Shown: positions 11,876 to 25,200, counted from the first letter of the stretch. The stretch: DNA of 64,000 bases from Dillenia suffruticosa (GCA_033439265.1 JAVTVX010000019.1:999501-1063500), one strand, 5' to 3'. The notes: a model not told the origin generated them from the letters alone. Translations and numbers: made by a program.

Positions 11876-12496
11876 TCAGAGACAGAGAGCCGTCGCTTTG
11901 AGATCTTCATCAAAGCCATCATCATCAAGAGGAGGAAGATTAAGATCAAACGGCAAAGGTTTACGAAAGGACGATGTTAGATCTCCGTCTTCGATCACCG
12001 AAGATGATGAATCACAATCACTGTGACAATCCTCCGGAGAAACAACCACCGTCGGAATCTGAACCGATCTCCGATGATTCAAAACCGCCGACGAGATTCT
12101 TGGGCCGGAGAAGGATTCCACCGTACTACTCAAACTGCTGCTCGTCGGTTGGGACAGTTGATTGATCTGCTGTAGATTCTGCGGAGAAGAATAGTCATGA
12201 GAGGGATTTAACGTCGGAGACGCCGAATTTATACGCTTTGGAGAGATCAATTGTGGGTAGAGAGGGAAATTGGTCTTCGCTTTCGGCCCTCGTAGAGATC
12301 GAGCGGCGGAATCGTAGGCTCTGGCGGCTTCTTCTGCAGAGTCGAAGGTTCCCAACCAAACCCTAGTCTTCCTCTGTGGATCTCGAATTTCAGCAGCGTA
12401 TCTTCCCCATGGACGCTTTCTCACTCCTCGAAACCTTATCTCTTTCCCCTGATTTTCATTTTGCACTGGAGGAGCGATTGCTCTGCCGCGTCTCAT
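11876..12496 (-). CDS. ERF/AP2 transcription factor with EAR repression motif (ERF3/ERF7-like, group VIII)
   Basis: Intact single-exon gene, 206 aa. It begins MRRGRA, as ERF3-type proteins do. The AP2/ERF DNA-binding domain spans about residues 21-78 ([17 protein letters not shown] ... [17 protein letters not shown] ... GPKAKTNFP); it should bind GCC-box promoters in the nucleus. The C-terminus carries DLNLPP (residues 184-189) within [13 protein letters not shown], the EAR motif that recruits TOPLESS-type corepressors, so the protein is predicted to be a repressor. The middle is Ser/Pro-rich and disordered. No intron is needed, as usual for the group. The start is the first ATG of the frame and matches the family N-terminus. 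A CT-rich tract (GA-rich on the sense strand) lies just upstream. Confidence 0.95.
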   Translation of the reverse strand: MRRGRAIAPPVQNENQGKEIRFRGVRKRPWGRYAAEIRDPQRKTRVWLGTFDSAEEAARAYDSAARSLRGPKAKTNFPLYPQLISPKRINSASPTLNPSHDYSSPQNLQQINQLSQPTSSSLSSTVESFSGPRISSAVLNHRRSVQIPTVVVSPEDCHSDCDSSSSVIEDGDLTSSFRKPLPFDLNLPPLDDDGFDEDLKATALCL

Positions 12497-12554
12497 CTCG
12501 AGAAATTAGGGTTTGGAATCAGAAAAATTCAGGGTTTTGAAATCTGGGTGTTTG

Positions 12555-12745
12555 ATTTTTTTTTCTTTTTTTCTTTTTTTTTTTTCTTTGGAGATGGTGT
12601 TCAGATTTGAGGGTCTTCAAATCAGGTTACCACCTCCTTGACGAACTCTCAATTTTCTCTATCCATTTCTCTCTCTCCTTTTCTTTCCCCCCCTGTCTCT
12701 CTCTCTCTCTCTGCCTTCCTTCTCCTATCCCTTTTTTTTTTTTGA
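12555..12745 (-). promoter_or_regulatory. GA-rich 5' leader/promoter of the ERF gene
   Basis: On the gene's sense strand this is a purine tract with (GA)n runs (CT at 12690-12712 on the plus strand) and A-rich runs, immediately upstream of the ERF start. Such GA tracts are common in plant core promoters and 5' UTRs and can bind BPC/GAGA-binding proteins. Function is inferred from composition and position only. Confidence 0.4.
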
Positions 12746-12749
12746 CTTG

Positions 12750-13795
12750 TACCGTTTTGCACTTTACTTCCTTTTTCCGTATTTAAAATTTTTAACCGGC
12801 TTGGTGCTGTAAAATTGACTGAAATGACCAAAATGCCATTCTTGGTATAAAATAACCTTGTGATTAAACAATCATGTTCAAGCTATACACACCATCTAAA
12901 TATCAGAAAAACCTGTAAATTTGTAAAAATTAGATATAGTATCAAATAATATAAAATGGTTTTAAATTTTAAATTTAATTTATTAAAAAATAAAAATTTG
13001 AAATAAGAATAAATAACGACTCTTTTTATACCATTACCCCAATTAATTAATTTTTTCTTATACATCTCATCGACCGGCTAAACTATATTCCGTTCACCTC
13101 ATCGGTTAAAATCAAAAGTATTTAAAGTATTATTTAATTCACAGTTTAAGAAACGGTAAATATTAAAAAACAAAAAACAAAAAATCCCGCGATGAGCATC
13201 CATATTTTCACTTGGACAAAAAGACCATACGTTAAATCTTTTATTATTATGGAAAAAAATAGATATTATGAGCTTTCCTATTAATAAAGGATTCGATTTG
13301 GTATAATTTTTGTTGTGGGCTTATGTTATATCAGGAGGATTTATGTTGCATTAATGTCGGGCTTTGTTGAGGGCTTTATAGTCTTTTCATTTTGGAGGTC
13401 CGGTGACGGACGGATGTAGCCGAGCTTATATGAAGACCGTTTTGTTCTGCTGGGAATTTCTCCAATAAGTTTTATTCAATAAATAAAACTTTTTAAAAAT
13501 TAAATTTTTATTTGTTAAGATTTATGTTTATGTTTTGAACTTATTGATGGAGGGAAAAATGAACTCTTTCCATTCCACAATCTTATTAAGCATTTTCAAT
13601 TCAAAATTTTATTTTTTGGAATTATTTGAGATTTATTTTTTAAAAAACTATAAATTTTTTTTGAATCAATGAAAAAATTTATAAAATTTGCATATACGCT
13701 AAAAACCACTTATTAAAATTGTGATATTATCCTAATTTTGACGGGAAGAGATTTTTTTTAAAAATATTTAATTTTTATCTAAATATCGATAAAAA
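12750..13795. other. AT-rich non-coding stretch upstream of the ERF gene
   Basis: No coding potential seen. It holds the distal promoter of the ERF gene and AT-rich spacer. Confidence 0.5.
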
Positions 13796-13799
13796 TATG

Positions 13800-13990
13800 G
13801 TACAAAATAATAATATATAATAATATATAAAAATCAATATTACCAATCTCATTCAGTGAAATGAAAGTATAATTATTGTTATCATATAAAGAAAATAATC
13901 ATATAAGTGAACATATGATATGAAATAGAATCCAATGTCATAAAATGATCCATATAGCCAATCTTATCCGGTGGAATAAAGGGTTTTTTT
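13800..13990 (+). repeat. Copy of RTE-3'-end-like repeat (inverted relative to the next copies)
   Basis: Read on the minus strand, this matches the sequence at 20305-20470 step by step: TTTATTCCACCGGATAAGAT / GGCTATATGGATC / TATATGATTATTTTCTTTAT / GATAACAATAATTATACTTTC. It is therefore in the orientation opposite to the copies at 14225 and 15375. It is diverged and carries no ORF. Most likely a 5'-truncated retroelement copy. Confidence 0.55.
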
Positions 13991-14224
13991 AGTTTTCACT
14001 ATTGATATCCAAATTTTATCTGATTCGACTACTGTAAGACGTATTTAGAGATTGGTTTTCCTAAATCATTTTTCATCATTCTCAGAATTCAAAATCGAGA
14101 CATTTGATTAAAGGGAATAAATATCCAATCACTCGATCCAAAAAAATTTAGATTGAGTTTTGTTCAATATGCCAAGTCACTAACAAGCATATGTGAATGC
14201 ATGCCTAAAATGATAAAGATGCCT

Positions 14225-14412
14225 TAAATGACAAGCAACGACAATAATAATTAAATTTTTATCTCATCAAATGGAATCAACTATATAGATTATTTTACAT
14301 AATTATATTTTATTTTAACTCATATATTCATTTATATGATTGTTTTTTTGTATATGACAACAATAATTATATTTTTATTCCATTAAGTAGGATCGACAAT
14401 ATATATGGTAGA
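14225..14412 (-). repeat. Copy of RTE-3'-end-like repeat
   Basis: It shares with 20285-20470 the order AACAATAATAA / TCTATCTCATCAAATGGAATCAACTATAT-type block / CATTTATATGATTGTTTT / GACAACAATAATTATATTTTTATTCCATTAAGTAGG. It ends at the same short CAA/AAT tract as the element in the zinc-finger intron, which suits a 5'-truncated non-LTR copy. With the 13800-13990 copy it forms a spaced inverted pair. Confidence 0.6.
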
Positions 14413-14419
14413 ATGTACT

Positions 14420-15360
14420 AATTTTATTATCAGGATAAATTAATTTTTTATTTTTTAATTAAAAATAAAATTATTCTAAAGTAAAAGCCCAAAATGGTTA
14501 GTCGTATTGCTTGAAAAATATGCATCACCTGTCAAATTTATAAAATTTTTATATAATTGTTTGATATTTTAATAAAATTATAATTATAAAATTAATGGCA
14601 AGAAACATTTATACTTTATATGAAATATGATATAATAATTAAAGACCCTAATAATAATTCTCACAGCTAAGGAAATCTCAGAAAGAGACGATAACGCTAG
14701 TAGCGTCGTTATTTTTTTTTTAAGGTCCAAGTAGGACCACCGGTTTACCCGGTGAAAAAGGTCACCTGACCGGACAACGCCCAAAAACCGACGAAAATAT
14801 GCAGATCAATACCCCATCTAGAGGGAGAGAGAGAGAGAGTCTTCTCTCTCTTTTCAATTCTTCTGGCGCTAAACCCAAACAGCGACGCTTTCGGTTGGCA
14901 CGTTTGCCAATAAGAGACCAACACGGCTATGGATTCGTCTCCAATAAATTTTTTTTTTTTTAGATAAAAAATTTTAGGGAAAAGCACTTAAATTTTGAGT
15001 GGTTGGACCTCTGCTCTGCTGGTTGTGGTCGGTGTATTTGTTCGGGCCGCCCTCTTTTGTGGGCCACCGTACCCGCAGCCCCACCTTAATATTTAATTTT
15101 TTTAATATAACATCGATCGATATTCAAAATTAAATATCAAATAATTTTTTTTTAAATTTATAGTAACTTATTTAAGAGACTACACTCTCAGCATAATTTG
15201 CTCTATACCCAAATCAAGAGTCGAATTCAAAATTTTGATTAAAAAATTTAATATTAGATTTTATTAAACCAACTATTATTCTAGTTTATGAATTCATAAT
15301 TACGTCCCGCCTCCCATTATTTCTCTTGGAATTTTTTCATTGTTACTCATCAAAATTATT
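14420..15360. other. Non-coding stretch with GA microsatellite
   Basis: Nothing recognisable as a gene. A (GA)8-type run lies at 14826-14839, within a GC-richer patch (14720-14930) that stands out from its AT-rich surroundings. Poly(T) runs occur near 14713 and 14951. Confidence 0.4.
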
Positions 15361-15369
15361 ATTATTTTT

Positions 15370-15490
15370 ATTTACAAACCATGCAATAACAATAACCATC
15401 AATTTTTTATTCTACCGGATAAAATTGAGTCGACTATATAATTTTTTATATCATTATACTCTATTAATACCTATACCCGATATTAATCGA
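15370..15490 (-). repeat. Shorter copy of RTE-3'-end-like repeat
   Basis: AATAACAATAACCATC, then TTTTATTCTACCGGATAAAATTGAGTCGACTATAT and ATCATTATACTCTATTA match the beginning of the repeat at 20285 in the same order. The copy stops after about 120 nt. Confidence 0.55.
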
Positions 15491-15987
15491 GTAAATTCCA
15501 CGGAGATACTTAGGGTTCTTTTGATCGACCTGCTCAGGTGATCTCTACTTTATATCACAAACTTATTTAATGTCTAAATTTTCATTTCATTTCATGTAAA
15601 CTAATATCATTATTAATTATATTTGAATTATACAATTATATATAAAATTATTTTATTATTTTTGTAGAAATTGAGATTAATAAAAATAATAGCTCCTGGA
15701 TAGAATCAATTTTGAATATTTAAAAAATTATTTTTCACTCGCAAATAAAGATTTATCTTTCAGATTTTAATATGATTTAATTAGATTCAACGTAATTATT
15801 AAATAATTTATAAATTTTCAAGTCATTGCCAAAGGCCATGAGAAACACAATTTATGTTTTTTTTACGGAAATTGGCAAAGACAATTACAGAAAGAAGGCA
15901 AGAAACTTGTCCCATCTCACAAAGCAAATCCGTGAAGTTTAAGCAAACTCGATGAATTAAATTGAAAGCAAAACTAGGAATTCACCA

Positions 15988-16110
15988 ATGGAGTTCAGTC
16001 TCACTCTCCAATCGCCGCCCATTGCTTCGCCCTTCTGCAAATTTCGTGGCTTTTTCTCGGGAGCACACGTTTGCAAAGAGCAGCCCAAGCAAACTTCTTT
16101 TCTAAAGCTT
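15988..16110 (+). pseudogene. Possible orphan first exon (transit-peptide-like)
   Basis: The ATG at 15988 opens a frame reading MEFSLTLQSPPIASPFCKF and on through an Arg/Lys/Ser/Thr-rich, acid-poor stretch to about residue 42, typical in composition of a chloroplast transit peptide. Coding character then fades into a poly(T) tract (16111-16121) and no downstream exon is visible. It may be a gene fragment left by rearrangement, or chance. Confidence 0.25.
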
Positions 16111-16209
16111 TTTTTTTTTTGGCCTTTTGGGGGAGGGGGAGTTTTCAATGAGCTACCCAATTGTGACGGTATCTCTTTTTTATAATACTTTGAATTCGAA
16201 TATCTCACT

Positions 16210-19208
16210 GCACAAAAAATATATATATATTTTGAAATAAATTAATTTTTTTAAAATAATACTTTATAATTCAAATAAATTCAATTTAAATTCGAGTTTA
16301 ATTGAAATAAATTTTATTCTATCCCTATTTTTTTATATATAAAATTCAAAACTAAAAATTTATTTAAAAAATATCGTATTTAAAATTTAAAATGATATAA
16401 TCAATAGAAGAGAAAAGTATATGATTGAAAATTTTAAAAAATATAAACTATCTTTTAAAATAAAAATGAATAAATTTTTATAATGTTTTTAAAGAATGGA
16501 GACGAAAATATAATAAGTTTTTCTATCTTCCCCTCGTCCTGTATGTTCAAAATCTCAGTGCGAGTAATATCTTCTGTCTTATTTTGTTTTTATTTTTTTT
16601 TGTTATATAAAAATTTAAATTCGGGATCATCAGAAAAAAAAGGTTTGTGATCACTAAAGTGTCCTTTGAAGACGTATCTACTAGCTTATATTTCCCGTCC
16701 GTTACTTCAACCCAAGGCTATCAAATGAAAATCCTATAAGTAACATCTCTGACGAGTAATTATCTAATTCACTTCTTTAAGATATTATTTTTTATTTTTT
16801 TATTATTATAAATCATTAAAATCTCGTATCAAATTAAATTTTTAATCGTTAAAATTTTTTCGATATCTTTTTTTAATATATAAAATTCGAATTCAAGATT
16901 TTATTTAAAAAATATCAAATATAATTTTTTGTATTAATAATATTTAATTAAGTTGTTAATAAATCTTATATTATTCATCTCTATTGGTTAAAAAAATGTA
17001 CTGTATGTAAATTTAAAATTTTTTATTTTAAAAAACTAATTTTAATATTTCATGAATTTTACGTCAAGGGGAATTTTGAGAGCTGTGGTTACAGTAGTGA
17101 TTGACTGGCCCTATGAAACGGACACCAAGCATGATGGCTCTCCACTGCCTTTGACTTGCAGGGACTGCAGGGTTAGGGTGGGTCCTACCATGTCAGTCTT
17201 CTTGTTTTTTTTTTTTTTTTTTTTTTTGGTTTTCCTACCCGGCCAGTCCTTAGAGGACAAAGCACCTTCACTTCACCTTCTCTGGGGGCATGACATGGGC
17301 CCATTCTAGACCGTGGGCCGAGCCGGAACCCTACTTTAATTGGTTTGGCCTGGCTATACCATCTTTTCTTTAATAAAAGACGAAAGAATAGTTCGTTTTG
17401 TACCCATCACACGACTGCGTGATTATACCACTTTTCTATTATTATTTATTTATTTTTTATGTAATTGGATTTTTTCTATCATCGATCGATATTTATGTTT
17501 TGATCGATTAATTTCATCCAAACATTATAGGACCCGTGAAGGGATTGACTTTCTCAAATCTCATTTCTCTATTTCCGTAAATTGAACCTCAAATTAATGG
17601 TTAAGGAAATTTAGTATCATACTGTTACAGCCATGAGAGTTTGCTCTAGCTGTACCATCTTTGCACAACAAGATTTCAGCAAAACCCAAACGTGTGCGGT
17701 CAAGTTGTAGTCCTTTCACTATTATAGAGCTTAAACACCAAACTGATTTCGAGTGGAAAATCAAATCATAGCAACTAGGCTTTAGGGTTTTCTTCCTCGT
17801 GGATTCAAAAATGTCAAAAGTTGGCAAGCTGTTCAACCCAGCTTCTAATAATCAAAAGCAAAACCTAATCTAACTAAATTTTAGTTAACCTAATTTTGTT
17901 CCTCAAAGTGCCTTTGCCACGGGTAAAAATCCACACATTTCAAACTCAGATATGTACAAAAAATTAATTTTACTTATCTTAATATATTATTTTAAAAGAA
18001 TTAATTTTAAAGGTATTTTGATCGATACAAAAAAAAAAAAAGAAAAAAAAAATTATTATTTGTTTTTGAAATCAACTTTTATGTAAGATTTGGTGCAACT
18101 TATTTTGTCGATGTAAGACTACCTGTCCTAGATCATGCAAGTAATGGCTAGAGACTTGCAATGCATAAAATACAAGGAGCCACTTGCAAAAAATGCATGT
18201 CTAGGAGCAACATTTGCGCTTGAGATATCTTTCACCCATTCCACCAAATAATTTCACAGATCCTAGCAGCTTGTGTATGGCTAGCTAGCATTATGAGATA
18301 TATATACTCAAAGGCGAAACAGGGGGCAAGTGGGTAGGGGCAAATAAATGAAAAGAAATGATATACTTTTTAACTGCAATGCAACAAATGATGTTAAATC
18401 TCAAAAAATGCCATTAAAAGTCTTTAAAATGCTATTATAAATGTCTTTTAAAATGTTTATTTCTAATAACTTCTATTCTCCTATATGTTATACTTCACCC
18501 TGATACTTAAAACTTTGAAAAATTTTTGGCACTGACCAGTGTATACACCTAAGACTATGTTACCCAAGACCATTTGCTTCAAGAGAGGAGTGTACCAAAA
18601 GAACTACTTCACTATTATACATCAAAGGTACGAAAACTGTTGGAATCATCTGAATTTTTGTTGGACAAATGAAGAGAGACACTCATAAGATGACCACAAC
18701 CTAGACGAGCTCATACCTGGAAGCAGCAAGAATGAATGTCCTAGCATCGCCTGCTTGTATTGTGTGCATCTCTAAAATAGAAAAAGAAAGCTCATTGCAC
18801 ACAAGCTTATGTATTAAAGACTGTCTCATACATAGTTCATCATATACGGTATAAATGCATCCAAAGACAGCAGGTTCAAAGACTTGGTGAGACTACATAA
18901 CCACAGCCACAACCAAGTGGTAGTGATTCAGAGAACCAATACCGTCTATAGACCAACCAAAAGAAGGTAAAGTCAAATTATTCCAAAAAAAAAGCATTTT
19001 ACAATTCATTTCACCTGCATTTTATTCATCACAAAAAGAGCCTTCCTTGCCCCTCCTGCTTTAGCTCATTACATCAATCAACAATCTATCACACTCCGCA
19101 GAATCGCAGGTGAAGGGGGGGCATGAGGCATGCATTATAAGAAAAACAAAAAAGGGTTCCTTTAAATGATCTAGGCAACAAAATGGGGAGGGAGAAGTTT
19201 AAACCACT
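16210..19208. other. AT-rich non-coding stretch left of the zinc-finger gene
   Basis: 16200-17040 is very AT-rich with repeated AATTTAAA/AAATATC-type words shared with other intergenic parts. A 22-nt poly(T) lies at 17206-17227. A frame at 17594-17836 (minus) has no motif I recognise. From about 18700 on, the DNA is the 3' UTR and flank of the zinc-finger gene. Confidence 0.45.
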
Positions 19209-22200
19209 TCAGTCAGACTGATCACGAGGAAGTTCTGAAGAAGTCGCTACTGAGTTTGGTGAAGCAGCCTGTTCTGGTGAACCCTCAGGAGCACTTGAAT
19301 TCGGAGTATAGCGCTTGTTTTTTACAGTTTCAGGTTTCTGGATCCAAGAAGGATTCTTTGATGATTTAGATGGTGAAGACTCAGATGAGTAGACCAACTG
19401 TGAGCTTCTTGGGTAAGGGAAAGGTGATGGATTAATCATTGATACATGTGGAAGGCCCAATGAATAATTATATGAATACCCAGACAAGGGGTGATCAAAT
19501 TTGCAGGTTGCCCCAAATTTGCAGAGTCCATGTGTACTGTAGTGAGAACAAACTGCTTGGCCCTGAATATAGAACAGGTATAACCTATTAGGAGGACTAA
19601 AATCAATCTAAAAAAAAAAAGAACAATAAAAAACAATTTCCAGAATTCTAGAAATGGAATCATTAGCAAAATTTTATCCTCAAATGTGATTCTCAGGATC
19701 AGAACTCCCTAGAATCAGTTGACCAATTTAAAGGTGCAATTCATAATGAAAGGCAAAGGGTACCAGAAAAAAACCATATATCCGCATTGAGGAGGAGTAA
19801 AACTCACAGGTCTTAGGGGAAGCCCAAGTGGTCCTAATGTATTTACTGTCATTTGAGCAAACTTGTCCTTTGGATGATGGTACTTGCAATCAGATCCATA
19901 TTTACAGCTACCAGTTTGGATAAAATACCGGCATTCAGGCTGATCAGGTCTCTCGGGCAGATCTGAAAGGGATGCTGAATATAAGTGGGCCTGCCCACTT
20001 GATCCCGACTCAACCTGAGGCTTGGGGTTGTAAGCAAGATTTGATCCAAGGACACTTGCAGAAGATACAGGGCTGCCCTGATGGATAGAAGATAGTGGAA
20101 CCATGCCTTTTTAAGTCAATAAAGCAAATATAGTACACATGAAATGCAACAGAGCTTTAAATGGGAAGTGAACAAATACATGCTGAGCAATAATTCTACT
20201 GCCCAATGGTCCTAATTATTAAAACAAGTGTAAATAAAAGAATGCAAAAATATAAAAAAAAGTAGTGTTTCTGCTCAGTGACGATACAACAACAACAATA
20301 ATAACCAAACCTTTCTCCCGCTAAGTGAAGTCGACTATATGGATCTTTCTATACCATTGTACTCTATTACATATCGTATAATCACCTATATGATTGTTTT
20401 CTTTATACGATAACAATAATCGTACTTTTATTCCACTAAGTAGGTCGGCAATATGAATACTTCAACGTCATTGTGTTCTATCCTATATCATATTTTCATC
20501 TATATTTAAATACTTCATATTATATTTTATTGTCGTTATTCAAATTTTCTTATATCTCCCTCTACCTCGGTTAATATGAATATTTGTCATAATCTCACAT
20601 TGCCTAGCTGGAGCCTTTGTTGGTCGCTTGTGTTCTTGTCCATATTATGTTAATCATATTTCTCTCAATTTTTCCTCGATAGACAGAACCCCAACTTTCT
20701 CTCTAACACACTCATTTCTTATCTTGTCCATCCTTGTGTGCCCGCATATCCACCTTACCTTCCTCATCTTCACAACTCTCATCTCCTGTTCATGCTTTTG
20801 ATTTATTGCCTAACAGATCCATACAAAAAGCAAATCCAATCAACATTCTGTGAAATTTCCCTTTGTTTTAGAGATGCTTTTCAATCACATAGAATACTCA
20901 CACTTCTCTATTTCGACCATCCTACTTATATTCCATATGATGCATCTCTGTCAATTCTTTCGTCTTTTTGTAAAATTGACCTTAAGTACTTTAAACTCTC
21001 ACTTACAAATAATTCCTCATCTCCTACATTAACCATTGTCGCACTAACTTGAGTATTGCTAAATTTGAATTTCATAGTCTAAATTCTTTCACTTTCAATG
21101 TTTCCCTCTAGAATTCAAGCTTAGTATTTACTCCATGTGTCTCATCCACTAAGACAATGTCATCTGTAAACAACATGCACATAGTACCATATCTTGAATG
21201 TGTCTTGTGAGTTCATCCATGACTAATATAAGAAGATAGGGACTTAACGCTGATCCTTGATGTAGCCCTATCTTTATTGAAAACTCTTCGGCTAATTCGT
21301 CTGATGTCCACTGTTTTGTTACCACATCCTTATATAAGTCTTTGATCGCTTTAATATACACTTCTCTTACACCCCTATTTTCTAAAATTCTTCACATAAT
21401 TTCCTTAGGAACCTTGTCATACGCCTTTTCTAGGTCGATGAACGCCATGTAAGTTCTACTTCTTCTCCCGATACTCCTCAACTAATTGTCTGAGGAGATA
21501 TATGGTTTCCATTGTCGACCTTCCGGGCATAAATCCAAATTAATTTTCGGTCACCTTGGTCTTCTTTCGTAATCTTTTTTTAATCACTCTTTCCCAAAAT
21601 TTCATAGTATAACTCATTAGCTTAATACCCCTATAATTTGCACAATTTTATATGTCGCCATTGTTTTTAAATAAGAGTACTAAAATACTTTTTCTCCACC
21701 AATAGAACATTTTCTTCATCCTTAATATCATGTGGAGCAATTTTGTAAGCCATCCAATACCTTGCTTCCCTAGGCACTTCCATACCTCTATCAAGATATC
21801 ACTAGATCCGACCGTTTTTCCATTTTTCATCCTTTTTAAGCCCTCTTCAACTTCTGAAAGTTGAATTCTCCAACAATATTTCATTTCTTTATACTTCTCT
21901 GATCTACTTAGTTCACATAAACTAACTCGATCGTCTTGGCATTCATTAAGCAATTGATAAAAATACCTCTTCCATCATTGTTTTACTTCTCCATCATTCA
22001 TTAACAACTTATTTGATTCATCATCTTTAATGCATCTTATTTGTGTAAGATCTTTTGTTTTCATCCATCTCGTGTTAACTATTTTATACATGTCCATTCC
22101 CCTTTTTTGTATCAAACCGTCGATAAAAGTCTTTGAAAACTTCATTTTTTGCTTCACTCACTGCTCTCTTCACATCTTTCTTGGCTACTGCATCCTTATG

Positions 22201-25200
22201 TAAGTTTTTCTCATTCTTACTATTGTAAAGTAATTTATAGGGTGATTTTTTCTCCTTTACTTTCTCTAGTACTTTTTTTTCCCACCACCAAGGTTCTTCA
22301 TTTAGAGATACACGTCCTTTGACTCACCAAGTACACTCTTGGCTACCGTTTCGCAACGCATATCCAACACCACTAACCTATGTTGAGTGGTTAAACTCTC
22401 TTCCAAGATGACCTTACAATACTTACAAGTTTTTCAATTCCTCTTCCTAACCATAAGAAAGTCAATTTGCGACTTATTGTTCCCACTTTACAAGGTAACC
22501 AAATGTTTTTCTCTTTTTGAAAAACGTGTTGGTTATGATAGATCATATGCTATCTTGAAATCCAAAATGACTTTTCCCTCTTCATTTCTTCGTCCAAGAC
22601 CATAACCCCTATGTACCCTACCATGTTCCTTCTCTCTCTCCTACATGCCCATTTAGGTCTCCTCCTGTTAAAATCCTTTCACTTTGTGGAATTCCTTGTA
22701 CCATCTCATCTAGATCTTCCCAAAACATTTGTTTAGTAGCTTCGTTTAATCCCACTTGAGATGGATATATGTCAAGTACATTAATAGTTTCTTTTATTAT
22801 CACTATCTTAAAAGCTATAATCCTCTCTTTTTCCAACTACTCCTACTACTTCATCCCACAACGAACTATCTACAATGATACCTACTCCATTTCTTGTTTT
22901 GGTATTTCTTGTGTACCATAACTTAAAAGCTGAATTCTCTAACGTTTTTGTCTTCTCACCTAGTCATTCATCTCTTGCAAGCACAAAATATTAATCATTC
23001 TCCTAATTATTGTATCTACTACTTCCTTAGCTTTGCGAAACTAAATTCACACTCTAAGAGTGCGAAATCAATTTCACACTTTGAGAGTGCAAATTTCTGC
23101 GCTGTAAGGGACCAAACATAAAAACTATCAATTCACAAGCCGACACCAGTCTGTTGCACACTGAGTTATTTTGTCTAGATATAACCACTCTCTCTTTTCT
23201 CACACACCCCATCAGCCATAACCTCCCTCTCTCTCTAAGCTGCAACAGAGTTGTTGTCCTCCTTCCTCTACAATGGTTGTAGCTTGATTTTTGTTTAAGT
23301 AAAGCCTCATAAATCTATTTTTTTTAAAAAAAAATTGTTTCTTTTTTTTTTGGGAGACGTTGGTTGTTCACAGTCTTGATGTGTGTCTCTGTGGGTGCGA
23401 GTTTATTATTTCATTTTTTCCCAAAATTGGGAATGCAATTCTCAGTATTGGGTTAAATTCGCACTCTCAGAGTGTGAAATTGATTTCGCACTTGAGTGCG
23501 AATTCCTTTTAAAAAAAATAATAATAAATTTAAAATAAAGCATGATTTCGTACTCTCAGAGTGCGAAATTAATAATTTGGGAAAGGGAAAAAAACGACGG
23601 TATTTAAATAATTTTAATTAAAAAAATATATTTTTGTAAATAACCCTACCATCCCCAATCCTATGCTGTCTTTTCTTATCCAACTTAGGATGTGAGATGC
23701 TTATTTAACACTACATACGTGTTCACATAGAGATGTAGCAGTCCTTGCCTAAAAATCGTAGTTGGGCACTGCAAACGTGAGAACTCTTGCATATTTAACA
23801 CCACATATGAGTTCTCATGAAGATGTAAAGATGATGCAGTCGGATCCTAAAACGCATTCCTATTAGGGAATGACCCAACAACCTAACATTAGCACAATAT
23901 GGTAAAGGATCCATACACAAATTTTTGCCTCACTTTACATGAGTTGGCTACCTAATGCAACCTAATGATGATGTTAATTATTAAAACAAGTGATCACAAG
24001 ATAGAGATAAGACTTCAAGGGCTTGTTCTAGTAAGAATATTAGGCAAAGTCCGGCGAAGAATGTAAAGACTACCCCACCAAAAAATCTCCCATTCACAGT
24101 AGGGGTCATGTTGTCAACAAGTTAAAAGCTTTTGCAGAGTACAAAATGAAAAGTATCACTTTCACTTCGAAAATAATAGATATTGCAATAGCAAGTAGAA
24201 AGCAAAATAAGCATGGTAAAGCAAAGAGTATATACCATAGGGCAAGTGAAGGTTTTAATAACTCATAAAGATGTGCAAAATGCAATAAGATAAACAACCA
24301 CCACCTTGTCAACTAAAGAACCCACATATAAGAGGCTGTTAAAAAGGGTTGACATCATTTTGCGATTGTTTAGACTATCAACCTTAGAACAAGCAAATGT
24401 CTAGTTTATGATTGCACATATGCTTCTAACTAGTGCATGGATTCTAAAAAACCATTTAGCTGTGGCAAAAGATGAAAAGAAGAAGCAATTCATCTACCAT
24501 CTGTCAGATGAAATGTAAAGTGACCGATCTCAAACCAAAAAAACTATTAGAACACCAGAGTCTTGCAAATACTAAATAGTTAGCATGCTACAAAGCAAAT
24601 ATTGCTTCTTATTACCCATGAAAATCATACTAGAACACCAAAGTCTTGCAAATACTAAATGGTTAGCATGCTACAAAGCAAATATTGCTTCTCATTACCC
24701 AAGAAAATCCAGTGGAACTGAAACTTTTTATGCCAAATTTGTTAACGGACTTAAGTTACTGACCAGGTAAGTACTCCAGCCTTGAGCAGGTACCATGCCT
24801 TGAGAAGGAGAAATAACAATGGGCATGTAAGGCTGAGGGCCTTGTACTCGTGGATTAGGTAGAGATGGCACTCTTAGTAAAGACCAAGTTGGTGGTCCTC
24901 CACTGGCATAATATAAGCCTGAAGGAAATGGACTTGCCGGTCCATAGGCAGGAGGCCTGTTTGGAGGCAAGACAGCTCCATGTGATGCAGGTTCTGGATG
25001 GTGGAACTTGCAGGCAGCTCCAAACTTGCACAATCCAGTGCGCAGGTAATAAGGACACGACTTTTCTTCCTGAAGAGTACATAGCACATAAATCATCTTA
25101 ATCATGGTACTCAACGTCATTTTGTAATAAGAAAAATGCATTTGAAGAATGCAAAGGTAGAGGAAAAACCTGACGAATCGGCAAACCTAAAATATTGAAA

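Noticed and set aside
11610..11949. Open frames over the CAA/GAT repeats downstream of the ERF gene
   Set aside because: They are low-complexity translations of trinucleotide repeats and overlap the ERF 3' end in other frames.
20738..21052. 104-codon frame on the plus strand
   Set aside because: It is the antisense of the decayed RTE element and has no motif.
24855..25101. Several open frames overlapping zinc-finger exon 5 in other frames
   Set aside because: Shadows of the real CCCH exon; only the sense frame holds zinc-finger motifs and good splice sites.
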